This document shows, in pieces, positions 36,290 through 45,559 of a stretch of DNA of 64,000 nucleotides; positions within the stretch are counted from its first letter, which is position 1, and each line of letters begins with the position of its first letter. The position numbers and the translations under genes are program-made. The notes beneath the pieces are model-generated. The model was not told where the DNA came from. It searched no databases and worked only from the letters and a program-made list of their open reading frames with translations. Source of the DNA: Pseudomonas fildesensis (GTDB lineage Bacteria; Pseudomonadota; Gammaproteobacteria; Pseudomonadales; Pseudomonadaceae); the NCBI RefSeq assembly GCF_001050345.1, contig NZ_LFMW01000002.1, positions 372,001 through 436,000 on the forward strand. Direction: 5' to 3'.

Positions 36290-37231
36290 ATGACCTCTTC
36301 CAAATCAATCGCAGCTGCTGGCCTCGCGGTCTCTCTGCTGGTTGGCGGTGCGCAGTCCGCCAATGCGACCAGCGTGGTTCATTACCGCTACGAGCAGGTG
36401 GGTGATGTGAAGGTTTTCTATCGTGAGGCAGGCAACCCCAGCGCACCCACGGTACTGCTGCTTCACGGCTTCGCAGCCTCATCGTTTATGTTCCGCGAAC
36501 TTATTCCCGAACTAGCCGATCGCTATCACGTGATCGCGCCGGATCTGCCGGCGTTTGGCTTCACCGAAGCCCCAGCGAGGGGCGAGTACGCCTACACCTT
36601 CACCCAATTGGCGAAGACCATCGGCCAGTTCACCGAACAGCTCAAGCTCGATAAGTACGCGCTTATGGTTCACGACTACGGCGCCCCCGTGGGATGGCGA
36701 CTCGCTGTCGCACATCCTGACCGGGTGACCGCCATTATTTCTCAGAACGGCAACGCCTATGAGGAAGGGTTGGGCGATAGTTGGGCGCCTATCCAAAAGT
36801 ACTGGCACGAACCTACGCAGCAAAACCGGAACGCCCTGAAAGACTTCCCAACACCGGCCTCGATCAAGTGGCAGTACCTTGAAGGGGTTACCGACAAGCG
36901 TTCGGTTTCGCCAGATGGCTACACGTTGGAAGGGCTTCAGATATCGCGGCCTGGTAATGCGGACATTCAGCTAGACCTGGTTTTGGATTACGCCTCGAAC
37001 GTAGCGATGTACCCGACCTTCCAGGCGTACTTTCGCAAGTACCAGCCACCGCTGCTGGCGGTTTGGGGAAAGAACGACCCGTTCTTCCTTCCGGCCGGGG
37101 CCGAGGCCTGGAAGCGTGATCTGCCTAAGGCGGATATTCGCTTCTATGACACCGGCCACTTCGCGCTCGAAACCCACGGCAAGGAAATCATTCCTGTCAT
37201 TCGTGAATTCCTGGACAAGAACATTCGGTAA
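36290..37231 (+). CDS. Exported Asp-nucleophile alpha/beta hydrolase
   Basis: A 313-aa precursor with a signal peptide (SLLVGGAQSANA). The elbow is MVHDYGAPVGW, so the nucleophile is Asp, as in haloalkane and fluoroacetate dehalogenases and epoxide hydrolases (HDWG). LLLHGFAA gives the oxyanion site, DTGHFALE supplies His and acid. It would act in the periplasm, unusual for this branch. AGGAAA precedes the ATG. Exact substrate unknown. Confidence 0.83.
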   Translation: MTSSKSIAAAGLAVSLLVGGAQSANATSVVHYRYEQVGDVKVFYREAGNPSAPTVLLLHGFAASSFMFRELIPELADRYHVIAPDLPAFGFTEAPARGEYAYTFTQLAKTIGQFTEQLKLDKYALMVHDYGAPVGWRLAVAHPDRVTAIISQNGNAYEEGLGDSWAPIQKYWHEPTQQNRNALKDFPTPASIKWQYLEGVTDKRSVSPDGYTLEGLQISRPGNADIQLDLVLDYASNVAMYPTFQAYFRKYQPPLLAVWGKNDPFFLPAGAEAWKRDLPKADIRFYDTGHFALETHGKEIIPVIREFLDKNIR

Positions 37232-37337
37232 CGGGGAGGCTTTAGAAGTGGGTCAAGTTGACCGCTCAACCCAACATATTTATCAATAGCGTTCTTGGCC
37301 AGTGGGTCTGCTGGAAAGTCAGCTTTTCGTCATAGTA

Positions 37338-37425
37338 ATGTCGGCTCTTGGCTGAAGGCAGTCGTTTGCGACCGCCGACCTTCGGCCAATTGCTGCCAGT
37401 TGAAGGGCAGCAAGCGAGCCAGCAT
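37338..37425. repeat. Dispersed palindromic repeat, copy E (diverged)
   Basis: Half-units GTCGGCTCTTGGCTGAAGGC (degenerate) and CTTCGGCCAATTGCTGCCAG with AGGGCAGCAAGC follow the family pattern. 37232-37551 has no gene otherwise. Confidence 0.55.
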
Positions 37426-37551
37426 CAGCTAACGTCCCGCGACGTCCTGCTCGGTTGCAACACCAGCCCAACACCGGTTGCCGCCTGCTTTAGCTGAGAA
37501 AAAACCTAACGCAGTTTCCGGAATAAGTTGACCACTACACAGGATTTCGTT

Positions 37552-37699
37552 CTATCCACTAATGAGTTCCTGGGGATTTTCACGATCACAAAGTACTCTC
37601 TGCACTTCTAGAGCCTGATCAATGGTGAGCTGCAACTCGTCATCATTCCAGGGTTTGCTGATGTAGCGGAAGCAGAGTCGGACCGTCCATGATCAGCAT
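37552..37699 (-). pseudogene. Gutted response regulator after the PAS kinase
   Basis: The minus strand begins MLIMDGPTLL, a piece of a receiver domain around the phospho-acceptor loop ('MP.MDGPTLL'). It then jumps, one frame over, to RYISKPWNDDELQLTIDQAL ending ENPQELISG and a stop, which is the C-terminal receiver helix with the conserved Lys-Pro. About 35-40 receiver residues and the whole N-terminus are lost. Its start overlaps the end of the kinase gene. Confidence 0.7.
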
Positions 37700-39021
37700 C
37701 CTTCTGCGGCGGAAGTAGAAAGGGCCTGATGCAGGGGCTGACGTAATGGTAACCAAGCCCGGAAGCAACTTCCCCTACCCGGCTCACTTTCGACGGTGAG
37801 CCTTCCATGGTGCTTGACGATGATGCTATACGATAACGACAGGCCAAGGCCTGACCCCATGCCCACCGGCTTGGTTGTGAAGAACGGTTCGAATATTCGG
37901 TTCTGGATTTCAAGGGGGATGCCATGACCGTTGTCGGCGATCTCAACGAACACTCCGCCGTCTTCCCTCCCACTGCTGATAGTGATTTCGCCGTCGGCGC
38001 CCACGGCATGGCTTGCATTGATGAGCAAGTTCAGGAAAACCTGATTGATCTGTGAGCCCATGCATTCGATGGGCTCGACATCGCCGTAGCACTTGATCAC
38101 CTGAGCCTTGAACTTGATCTCGTTCCAGATAACGTTGAGGGTGCTATCGAGCCCCTTGTGCAGATCGGCCAACTGCCATTCATAACTGTCGACGTGGGAG
38201 AACTCGCGCAGGTCCTTGACTATACGTGTGACCCGGTCAAGACCGTCGGCCGACTCGGCAAGCAGGTCGTCGATGTCCTGACGCATGAAGGTGTAATCCA
38301 TCTTGTCCCGCATGACCGCAAGCTCGGGATGAGCATTGGCATGTCTGTCGTCGGTTGCCTGCTCATGAGCTTCGAGCAACGCGAAGATGTCCACGAGGTA
38401 ACGACGCAGGCTGTTGACGTTGGAGCAAACAAAGCCGATCGGGTTATTGATCTCGTGGGCCACGCCTGCAGCAAGTTGACCTATCGCCGCCATCTTTTCG
38501 GACTGCAGCAACTGCGCTTGTGCATCTTCGAGCCGCGCGATAAGCAGCGCCTGGGCGGCCTTTTCTTCTTCCAGCAACTGGTTAAGGTGCGTCAGCTCGA
38601 GTTGACGGGCAGCGGTATCGGTCGTATCGCTGATGGCCAGGCCCACGCCAAGATTGCTGCCATCGGCATCTTGCACGGGGAAGAAGGTGCAGTTTTGATA
38701 CATGTGCCGGACCTGGCCACTGATGGGCCGGGTGCTTTCGAAATTGAACAGGTGCGGCCGCTGCTGCCATGAAGTGAAAGCAAAGTTTTGCAGAGTGATG
38801 ACGCTGTTGATCTTCTGCCTGGTCCAGACCTCCGGCAGCTCCGGAAATGCTTCGAACAGCGTACGGCCGACAAGTTCTTCAGCGCTGCGGCCACTGTTGA
38901 TGGACATAAAGTGATTGGAGAACAGCACTTTGCAGTCCTGGTCGACCAGCAGCACGCCCATGTTGATGGCCTTGAGCATCGACTCAAGGGTTTCTCGGGA
39001 GATTGCCTTGCTGTCTGTCAT
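37693..39021 (-). CDS. PAS-domain histidine kinase (soluble)
   Basis: A 442-aa kinase without membrane segments. A PAS domain (about 10-135, MGVLLVDQDCKVLFSNHFMS) is followed by a coiled coil (about 138-178), a dimerisation domain with the phosphoacceptor at about His189 (GVAHEINNPIGF) and an ATPase domain with N box VFLNLLINASHAVG and G box DNGHGIP / GSGLGLSLS. It belongs to the NtrB/AtoS-like group. Third gene of the CheY-CheC-kinase operon, 11 nt after the CheC gene. Confidence 0.9.
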   Translation of the reverse strand: MTDSKAISRETLESMLKAINMGVLLVDQDCKVLFSNHFMSINSGRSAEELVGRTLFEAFPELPEVWTRQKINSVITLQNFAFTSWQQRPHLFNFESTRPISGQVRHMYQNCTFFPVQDADGSNLGVGLAISDTTDTAARQLELTHLNQLLEEEKAAQALLIARLEDAQAQLLQSEKMAAIGQLAAGVAHEINNPIGFVCSNVNSLRRYLVDIFALLEAHEQATDDRHANAHPELAVMRDKMDYTFMRQDIDDLLAESADGLDRVTRIVKDLREFSHVDSYEWQLADLHKGLDSTLNVIWNEIKFKAQVIKCYGDVEPIECMGSQINQVFLNLLINASHAVGADGEITISSGREDGGVFVEIADNGHGIPLEIQNRIFEPFFTTKPVGMGSGLGLSLSYSIIVKHHGRLTVESEPGRGSCFRAWLPLRQPLHQALSTSAAEGC

Positions 39022-39032
39022 GAGAGGTCCCT

Positions 39033-39647
39033 TCAAAGCTCGTCCAGCAAACGATCAATGGCCCGAACGACAACGCCTGCTGTACGTTCAGTGATGCAGA
39101 TCAACAAGTCACAGGAGAATTGATGAGCCTGAACTTCGAAACGGATTTCCAACACCATCGCAAGGTGTTCATTCAGGTTCAATTCATCAAGTGCATTCGC
39201 TTCCTGTTCCCTGTGGACGAGAATGGATGGCGCGTCATAGCTCACTTGAGTCGCCACCTGTCTTGCCAGGCCGCTGATGCAGGCGCCGGTCAGGATGTTG
39301 GTGACATCAAGCATCAGCTCGTCCTGCTGGGCCAGGCCGCCGCCCTTGTAGCCCAGCAGTTCGGCCAGTTCATCTGCCCCCATGGAGCCAAAGCACACAA
39401 ACACTTCTCCGCGTAACTCCCCCAGGAAAGACTGGCGGGTGACGATCATGAAGCTTCGGCGCAGATGCTCCGGAATCGCCAGGTTATTCTGTTCCCGAAT
39501 CAGCGGGTGAATAAAAGGAACCGAAAGCGTCACCATGGTATTGGTCAGCAGGGCCAGTCGCTCGGCCGCCTGTCCCATGGCGATATTCATCAGTTCCTGC
39601 AGGGCGTCACGTTGGTCTTCGGTGAGCTCGGCCAAGGTTTCCATCAA
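39033..39647 (-). CDS. CheC-like phosphatase
   Basis: A 204-aa protein of the CheC/CheX/FliY phosphatase family. Two phosphatase-type helices are recognisable: QELMNIAMGQAAERL (E-x-x-N) and LDVTNILTGACISGL (D-x-x-N). CheC proteins remove phosphate from CheY-like regulators. It overlaps the CheY-like gene by 4 nt (ATGA), so that protein is its expected substrate. Confidence 0.85.
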   Translation of the reverse strand: MMETLAELTEDQRDALQELMNIAMGQAAERLALLTNTMVTLSVPFIHPLIREQNNLAIPEHLRRSFMIVTRQSFLGELRGEVFVCFGSMGADELAELLGYKGGGLAQQDELMLDVTNILTGACISGLARQVATQVSYDAPSILVHREQEANALDELNLNEHLAMVLEIRFEVQAHQFSCDLLICITERTAGVVVRAIDRLLDEL

Positions 39648-40003
39648 AGCACTCCTATGACGTGCAAAGCATTGAGTACGGCTTCTGCCGTAACCGGCTT
39701 GGCGACGAATGCAGCAGCGCCCAGGTCGAATACGCGTTGCCTGGCGAGGGGCTGGATGTCTGCGCTGATCACCACGACGACCACATTGGCGTCTTCACGC
39801 TTGAGCGCCTCCAGGGTCTGGAAACCGTCCATGACGGGCATGGTGAGATCGAGAAAAAGCAGATCGACCTGCCCGGCGTGGTAGGCCTCCATCACCTCGG
39901 AACCATTACAGGCTTGGCGAACATCTTCGGTCAGTGATTCAGGCAGGGAGCGCAAGACCATCTTGCGGGACATGGATGAGTCATCGGCGATTAGAACTTT
40001 CAT
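39644..40003 (-). CDS. CheY-like single-domain response regulator
   Basis: A 119-aa receiver domain with no output domain. Acidic pair Asp7-Asp8, phospho-acceptor Asp52 (LFLDLTMPVMDG) and Lys102 (VAKPV) are all in place. TGGAG precedes the ATG. It is first in the operon with CheC and a PAS kinase, so the three likely form a phosphorelay in which CheC resets the regulator. Confidence 0.9.
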   Translation of the reverse strand: MKVLIADDSSMSRKMVLRSLPESLTEDVRQACNGSEVMEAYHAGQVDLLFLDLTMPVMDGFQTLEALKREDANVVVVVISADIQPLARQRVFDLGAAAFVAKPVTAEAVLNALHVIGVL

Positions 40004-40078
40004 GGTGCACTCCACAGGTATGAAGTGTCCTGCGGCCTAGGCCGAGGCCGGAGAAACCAAGATTTTATTAAATCTTCT

Positions 40079-40170
40079 AATCACTCTAGCGCGACACATA
40101 GCAAAGAGCCATCAGGAAATCCTGATATTGCTCTAGTGATTTGCGAACCTTGTAGGGATTTCCCTACAAG
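40079..40170 (-). promoter_or_regulatory. Structured leader upstream of CheY-like operon
   Basis: Two palindromes lie 76-167 nt upstream of the 40003 start codon. ATCAGGAAATCCTGAT (40111-40126) sits inside longer arms ATCACT...AGTGAT and AGCAA...TTGCT. CTTGTAGGGA / TCCCTACAAG (40149-40158, 40161-40170) forms a 10-bp stem. These could be regulator sites or mRNA hairpins. 40171-40479 otherwise has only repeat copy F. Confidence 0.45.
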
Positions 40171-40408
40171 TTGGTCGGTACATGTTTTCAGGCAGGCCTG
40201 AGATGTAAATGGAAATAGCTATTATCTTCGGTAATTATGCCGAGGGACCTACTCGAGAAGAATTGCAGTTCATACCCGTCGCGCAGGCGCAAAAAAGAGG
40301 CAGACCGGAAACACATCTCTGCGTGGGAGTAAGCGCTTAAAATTGTCAAAGCCAGAGCCTCTATGACCTGCCTGATAAAATGGAAGACTTTCGTGAAGCG
40401 GCTTTTCG

Positions 40409-40445
40409 TGACTGGCAGCAATCGGCGACAAGCGGACGCTCGAAT
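40409..40445. repeat. Dispersed palindromic repeat, copy F (half)
   Basis: GACTGGCAGCAATCGGCGAC followed by AAGCGGACGCTCGAATGT is the right half of the family consensus, directly beside the end of the LysR gene. Confidence 0.6.
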
Positions 40446-40479
40446 GTGTCTACGAATCTAGGGCGATTCAGTTTAACCT

Positions 40480-41403
40480 TCAGAGCATTTCTTTCTGTGC
40501 ACTCCGCAGAGGATCGCCGTTCCACACGCGTTCATCGGTCTCAAGGATCTGGCTAATCAGGTTGCACACAATCGGTAGCCTCTCATGGCGGCGAAACAAA
40601 GCGCCCACCTCTGAAAAAATGGGAGGCCCAGCTATCTCCCTAAAGACCACATTTGGCAGTTGAACAGTTTGAATCAGAACGCTGGGAATGACTGCTATAC
40701 CCACACCCAGTGCCACCTGTGTCAGCACTGCGACCAGACTTCCGGGAGCCGAACCAATGTATGGATCGAATCTCCCGCGCTTGGCTACTTCACGCAACCC
40801 TAACCCTTGTTCAGGTAGCACAAACAACTCGCCAGCAAGCGCACTCGGGCGAATGTCATCAACTGTCTTTGCCAGGATATGGTCCGCTGGCAAAGCAACG
40901 CAGAATCGGTCTCGGGCCAAAATACGGCTGGAGATTGCGTCGGGCAGATGCACCGGCATCCGTACAAAGGCCACGTCAATCCGACCGTCCTCGAGAAGTG
41001 CCGTGAGCTGCTCGGTAGGGAGTTCCTTGGTGTTCACCATGACGTCTGGCCACTGATTGCGAAAGCGCTGGACCTGGTCCTGGAGTACCCCGAAAAAGGC
41101 GGCTGACCCCACGTATCCGATTTCCACTCGGCCAACCTGGCCTCGGCCTGCACGTTGGCCCACGTTAACAGCTCTCTCGAATTGTTCGAGAGTAGCGCGG
41201 GCTTCTGTCAGAAACGCTTCCCCAGCTGGCGTGAGCGCGACAGATCGCTTTGTTCTATTAAAAAGCCGAGCTTCTAACAAGCTCTCCACTTCCTGAATCT
41301 GCGCAGTGAGAGTTGGGGCAGAAACGCCCAGTTGCTCGGCCGAGCGTGAAAAATGTAGATTTTCCGCCACTGTTACGAAAGAGCGGAGATGTCGAATGTC
41401 CAT
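40480..41403 (-). CDS. LysR-family regulator of HbpS-MFS-HAD operon
   Basis: A 307-aa LysR protein of the LTTR/CbbR-like group: the helix-turn-helix (about 1-60) has LHFSRSAEQLGVSAPTLTAQ, and an effector domain follows. It diverges from HbpS-MFS-HAD genes 111 bp away and probably controls them. Ligand unknown. Confidence 0.88.
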   Translation of the reverse strand: MDIRHLRSFVTVAENLHFSRSAEQLGVSAPTLTAQIQEVESLLEARLFNRTKRSVALTPAGEAFLTEARATLEQFERAVNVGQRAGRGQVGRVEIGYVGSAAFFGVLQDQVQRFRNQWPDVMVNTKELPTEQLTALLEDGRIDVAFVRMPVHLPDAISSRILARDRFCVALPADHILAKTVDDIRPSALAGELFVLPEQGLGLREVAKRGRFDPYIGSAPGSLVAVLTQVALGVGIAVIPSVLIQTVQLPNVVFREIAGPPIFSEVGALFRRHERLPIVCNLISQILETDERVWNGDPLRSAQKEML

Positions 41404-41514
41404 GGCTGCGGGACCTAGTATTCAGTTTTTCTGAATTATAAAGCCGTAAAGCTTTGTTGTACTGAATTATCCCCCCTGTTCCAATCATTGGACTCACTGC
41501 ATTAGGAGTTCACC

Positions 41515-42003
41515 ATGTTCCGTCTTCCTCACATCGCGACTGCCTTGGCTCTTTCTGGAACGCTTGCTCTGCTCTCTCTGCCAGCAGCAGCATCGGATTT
41601 GCCTAGCCAGCCAGTTCTGACGCTTGCCGCCGCTCAACAGATCCTCACAGCAGCGCAAACAAAAGCGCAAAAGGCTGGTTGGCCGTGCGTGATCGCAGTT
41701 GTCGATAGTGCTGGTTTGCCTATTCTCCTCGCTCGAATGGACAACGCCGCTGTCCCTGCGGGTGTAGAACTGGCTCCCGGAAAAGCTCGTACAGCCGCTC
41801 TGTTCCGACGTCCCAGCGGCGCGCTAGAAGATGCCATCAACGGCACCCGACCTGCCGCAATCACCGCCCAAGGCTTTGTGCTGATGCGTGGTGGTTTTCC
41901 GATCATCATCAACGGACACACCGTTGGGGCTGTAGGGGTATCTGCGGACACACCACAGCACGATGAAGAGATCGCTCAAGCCGGGCTAGCTGCATTTAAA
42001 TAA
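41515..42003 (+). CDS. Exported HbpS/GlcG-family protein
   Basis: A 162-aa precursor with a signal peptide (cleaved after PAAA). The GlcG/HbpS (DUF336) fold is shown by LTLAAAQQILTAAQTKA, CVIAVVDSAGLPILLARMDN and GFPIIINGHTVGAVGVS. Family members bind haem or small organic ligands outside the cytoplasmic membrane. AGGAG precedes the ATG. First gene of the operon. Confidence 0.87.
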   Translation: MFRLPHIATALALSGTLALLSLPAAASDLPSQPVLTLAAAQQILTAAQTKAQKAGWPCVIAVVDSAGLPILLARMDNAAVPAGVELAPGKARTAALFRRPSGALEDAINGTRPAAITAQGFVLMRGGFPIIINGHTVGAVGVSADTPQHDEEIAQAGLAAFK

Positions 42004-42060
42004 ACGCCCATTTCAAAAAGTGCAGTTACCGCTCCCGTTATCAGAAGAGACTGTCATTCC

Positions 42061-43575
42061 ATGAGAAAAGAAGCGGCCATACTGGTTGTCGCGTCGGCGG
42101 GCTGTGCCATGACAGTTCTAGATACGAACGTCGTAGGCATCGTTTTGCCAACCATTGCCAGGGATCTTCAGGCATCGTTTGCAGAGGTCGAGTGGGTCAT
42201 AAGCACCTACGTGCTCTGCTTCGCTGCCCTCCTGCTTCCGGCTGGTTCCATCGCTGACCGGTATGGCCGACGACGCGTCTTTCTGTTCGGAATAGCGCTC
42301 TTTGCAGTCTCTTCTCTGGCATGTGGTTTGGCGCCTTCAGCGTCAGGCCTTTATCTGGCGCGAGCGGTACAGGGAGTCGGAGCCGCTTTCCTGCTTGCTC
42401 CTGCCCTAGCAATCATCGGACACACTTTTCACGATGAAAACGAGCGCAGCCACGCATGGGCGATATGGGGCGGCATCATGGGACTCACAATGGTTGTCTC
42501 GCCGCTCATTGGTGGAGTGATCAGCAGTTCACTTGGGTGGCGCTGGGCTTTCTATATCAACATCCCGGTCTGCTTATTGCTGGCGGCAGCGGTCGTGACG
42601 CTGGTGGATGAATCTCGTGACCCCATTCCGAGAACTCTGGACATCCCGGGAATTGCGCTTTTCGCGCTAGGGATGTTCAGTGCCACATGGGCACTCATAG
42701 CCGGTCCCAGTCATGGATGGTCCAGTATCCCTGTCCTCGTGAGCATGATCGGGGGCCTGCTGTTTTTCGCAGTCTTTGTCTGGGTCGAAAAACGTCGTAC
42801 CCACCCAATGCTTGATCTCGAATTGTTCACAGCCAGGCCCTTCGTTGGCGCAGTACTCGCGATGCTAGCCTATGCCTCATCTGCTCAAGTCATGGCATCG
42901 CTGTTACCGCTCTTTCTACAAAATGGCCGTGGCAACGGAGTACTCCAAGCGGGTATCGCCATGCTTCCATTTGCCATTGCGATGCTGATTTTCCCCCAAG
43001 TAGGTAGGCGACTTTCGCCTTACCTTGAGAGCGCGGGCATCCTGGCACTGGGCCTCTTAATCGTTGCACTGGGTAACCTTATTCTGATGTTCGCCGCCAT
43101 TCAGCAGGGAGAACTATTGCTGATTTCCGGCATGGCTATTTTGGGAACTGGTGGAGGATTGCTGAATGGCGAAACCCAGAAGGCGATCATGGGCACAGTT
43201 CCTCGGAGTCGCGCCGGAATGGCATCCGGCATCAGCACCACATCCAGATTCACCGGCATATTGCTGGGTTTCGCCGGGCTGGGAGCGGTACTCGCCAGCG
43301 GAGTGAAATCGGCGGTCGAAAGCAGGCTGATAGACGCGGGAGTGTCTGCTAAACCCGGATTTTCCGAATACGTGATGGCAGGCGACTTCGAACGTGCTAT
43401 CGCAATGTATCCCCACGACTTAACCAAAACGCTGAATGGGCTCGCTCAGCAGAGTTACAGCCAGGGATTCGCGGGCGCATTTGTGATTGCCGCTATGTTC
43501 TCGCTACTCGCATCCGGTGCGGTGTATGTGCTGATGCGTAGCAAAAAAAGCCATAGCCAGAGCCCTGCCATCTAG
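42061..43575 (+). CDS. MFS multidrug exporter, DHA2 (EmrB) family
   Basis: A 504-aa protein with 14 predicted membrane segments. It opens MTVLDTNVVGIVLPTIARDL and has WVISTYVLCFAALLLPAGSI and ADRYGRRRVF (motif A) as expected for DHA2 drug/H+ antiporters. It starts 57 nt after the HbpS-like gene, on the same strand, and no outer-membrane or adaptor partner adjoins. Confidence 0.9.
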   Translation: MRKEAAILVVASAGCAMTVLDTNVVGIVLPTIARDLQASFAEVEWVISTYVLCFAALLLPAGSIADRYGRRRVFLFGIALFAVSSLACGLAPSASGLYLARAVQGVGAAFLLAPALAIIGHTFHDENERSHAWAIWGGIMGLTMVVSPLIGGVISSSLGWRWAFYINIPVCLLLAAAVVTLVDESRDPIPRTLDIPGIALFALGMFSATWALIAGPSHGWSSIPVLVSMIGGLLFFAVFVWVEKRRTHPMLDLELFTARPFVGAVLAMLAYASSAQVMASLLPLFLQNGRGNGVLQAGIAMLPFAIAMLIFPQVGRRLSPYLESAGILALGLLIVALGNLILMFAAIQQGELLLISGMAILGTGGGLLNGETQKAIMGTVPRSRAGMASGISTTSRFTGILLGFAGLGAVLASGVKSAVESRLIDAGVSAKPGFSEYVMAGDFERAIAMYPHDLTKTLNGLAQQSYSQGFAGAFVIAAMFSLLASGAVYVLMRSKKSHSQSPAI

Positions 43576-43606
43576 CCACAGCCCTGCAAAACCTGAGTAA
43601 AGATAT

Positions 43607-44290
43607 ATGTCGATAAATGAACTGAAAATTGCACACCCGGTTCAGGCCGACGCAATTATTTTTGACCTTGACGGTACTCTCGTTGACTCTGCGGACGACA
43701 TGACAGCGCAACTGAACGCAATTCTGATCGAGCGGAATCTTGAGCCAATTTTGGTCGCAAAAACTTCATTATTCCTCGGTGACGGAATGCGATCATTTGC
43801 CAGGCGAGCGTTCTACTTGCGTGGAATAAATGACATGGAAGAAGCGATTGATACCTTCATCTCGCGTTACGAACACACTGACCATCCGATGACAAAACCT
43901 TATGACGGGGTAATTGAAACCCTTAGCGCGTTGCGAGAAGCGGGGTGGCAAATATCTGTCTGTACGAATAAGGACGAATCGATTGCCATCGATATTCTCA
44001 AGCAAACCAACCTGTTGAAATTTATGGATGTGGTCTGTGGCGGGGATACCGTGTCCTTTAAGAAGCCTGACCCCAGACACCTGGGTGCATTGGTAGCGCG
44101 TGCCGATTACGGAAAGCTCCCCAAGATAATGATCGGAGACAATAGGAACGATTTTGAAGCCGCACGCGGATACGGAATACCGTTTGCTTTTGCCAGTTGG
44201 GGCTATGAATCTCTGCCTGACGATTGCAAAGCCGTTAATCTCAAAAAATTCAGAGATATTCTCGACATCGTTGGCTTGCCCGGGCACTGA
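43607..44290 (+). CDS. HAD-family hydrolase (Gph-like)
   Basis: A 227-aa phosphatase of the HAD superfamily: motif I IFDLDGTLVDS (nucleophile Asp), motif II CTNKD, motif III Lys in SFKKPDP, and motif IV MIGDNRNDFEAA. It resembles phosphoglycolate phosphatase but this assignment is not specific. It follows the MFS gene by 31 nt, so it is probably in the operon. Confidence 0.86.
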   Translation: MSINELKIAHPVQADAIIFDLDGTLVDSADDMTAQLNAILIERNLEPILVAKTSLFLGDGMRSFARRAFYLRGINDMEEAIDTFISRYEHTDHPMTKPYDGVIETLSALREAGWQISVCTNKDESIAIDILKQTNLLKFMDVVCGGDTVSFKKPDPRHLGALVARADYGKLPKIMIGDNRNDFEAARGYGIPFAFASWGYESLPDDCKAVNLKKFRDILDIVGLPGH

Positions 44291-44526
44291 GCGGCAGCTA
44301 AGGATCGACTCCCGTCCTCGTCGGACGACTAAATTCCGGATTCTTAGCAGGTAGCAAGGTCAGAGGTTTTCCAATGGTGTTCATGGTGGATTCCTCCTCC
44401 TCAGGAGAGGACAAGGGTGGATCAGGTACAGTACTCCGTCATCGATATTCGTCCCAGAATTGCCGCTCACTGATTTGGCTTCAATTGACTCCGTGCGGCA
44501 CTGCGCGGAAGGGTTCAGTTGAGTGC

Positions 44527-45432
44527 TCACGTCACCCTGGCGTCTCTCGTATCCCCGAGGATCCGCCCCGCATCTTTTGCAGGGGGTAGCCCGAACACCC
44601 GAGCATAATCGCGACTGAATTGCGTGGCACTTTCGTAGCCAACCTCGAAGGCCGCAGCCATGACGCTCTTGGCATTTGCCACCATCAGTGTTCGCGCCTG
44701 GAGCAAGCGCACGCGCTTCTGATACTGCAAAGGGCTCAAATTGGTAACAGCCTTGAAATGGCGATGAAATGCCGAGACGCTCATCGATGCTCGTTCTGCC
44801 AAACGTTCTACGCCGATGGGCTTGGCAAAGTCGCGGCGAATCCATTGAATAGCCATGTTAACGCGGGCCATTGCGGTATCAGGCGCTGCGATCTCTCTGA
44901 GCATCCACCCATGCGGCCCCTGTAGGACGCGGAAGATGATCTCCCGCTCGTAAACCGGGGCCAAAGCTGCGATGGCATCTGGATCGCCCATCAGTCGGAG
45001 CATTCGTATCCAAGCGTCCATCAGCTCGGTCGTAACCGAGGCCACCGAAAAGCCGGGATTATTTTCCATGCGGACGGCAGGTTTGGGCAAGTCACCGAAT
45101 AATGTCGACAGGACTGCCGGATCAAGCGTCAGACTGACTGCCAGATACGGCTCGCCTGATGCGGCGGGATGTACTGAACCCACGGCTGGTAGGTCGATGG
45201 ACATGACAAAGTAGGTCGCAGGATCATATCTAAGCGTGCGGTTACCCACCGTCATGCTTTTGCTGCCTTGCAGAATCAGATTGATCATGGGGTCATAGAC
45301 CGCCGCCAGCAGGTGTTCTGGGATCTTGCCCTGAACCATGGCTACGCGCGGGATGCCTGTTTCGGTTCGGCGGTTTTCAGCGCCGGCCGCCAGTGATCTA
45401 AGTTCTTTGAGTTGGTTGTCCATGATTAGCAT
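44527..45432 (-). CDS. AraC-family regulator of SDR/VOC unit
   Basis: A 301-aa AraC protein with the same N-terminal family as the gene at 25182 (YDPMINLILQGSKSMTVGNR) and two helix-turn-helix motifs (VERLAERASMSVSAFHRHFK; VMAAAFEVGYESATQFSRDY). A start at 45423 (MDNQLKEL) is possible. It diverges from the SDR gene, its likely target. Confidence 0.88.
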   Translation of the reverse strand: MLIMDNQLKELRSLAAGAENRRTETGIPRVAMVQGKIPEHLLAAVYDPMINLILQGSKSMTVGNRTLRYDPATYFVMSIDLPAVGSVHPAASGEPYLAVSLTLDPAVLSTLFGDLPKPAVRMENNPGFSVASVTTELMDAWIRMLRLMGDPDAIAALAPVYEREIIFRVLQGPHGWMLREIAAPDTAMARVNMAIQWIRRDFAKPIGVERLAERASMSVSAFHRHFKAVTNLSPLQYQKRVRLLQARTLMVANAKSVMAAAFEVGYESATQFSRDYARVFGLPPAKDAGRILGDTRDARVT

Positions 45433-45559
45433 GCTGAAGGTATAACGACTCCTCGTGCAAGCAAAAAGCAGAAACAGGCATGTTTAGAGTAGGAACGGAT
45501 ATGACCCCCTAGGCGCTGATTATTACTCTGGACGCACATTCCACACAGAGGAAACAGAT

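Noticed and set aside
36290..37231. Naming the hydrolase a haloalkane dehalogenase
   Set aside because: The Asp nucleophile fits several activities and halide-binding residues could not be assigned with confidence.
40188..40421. A 77-codon minus-strand frame before the LysR gene
   Set aside because: No motif or ribosome-binding site; it overlaps repeat copy F.
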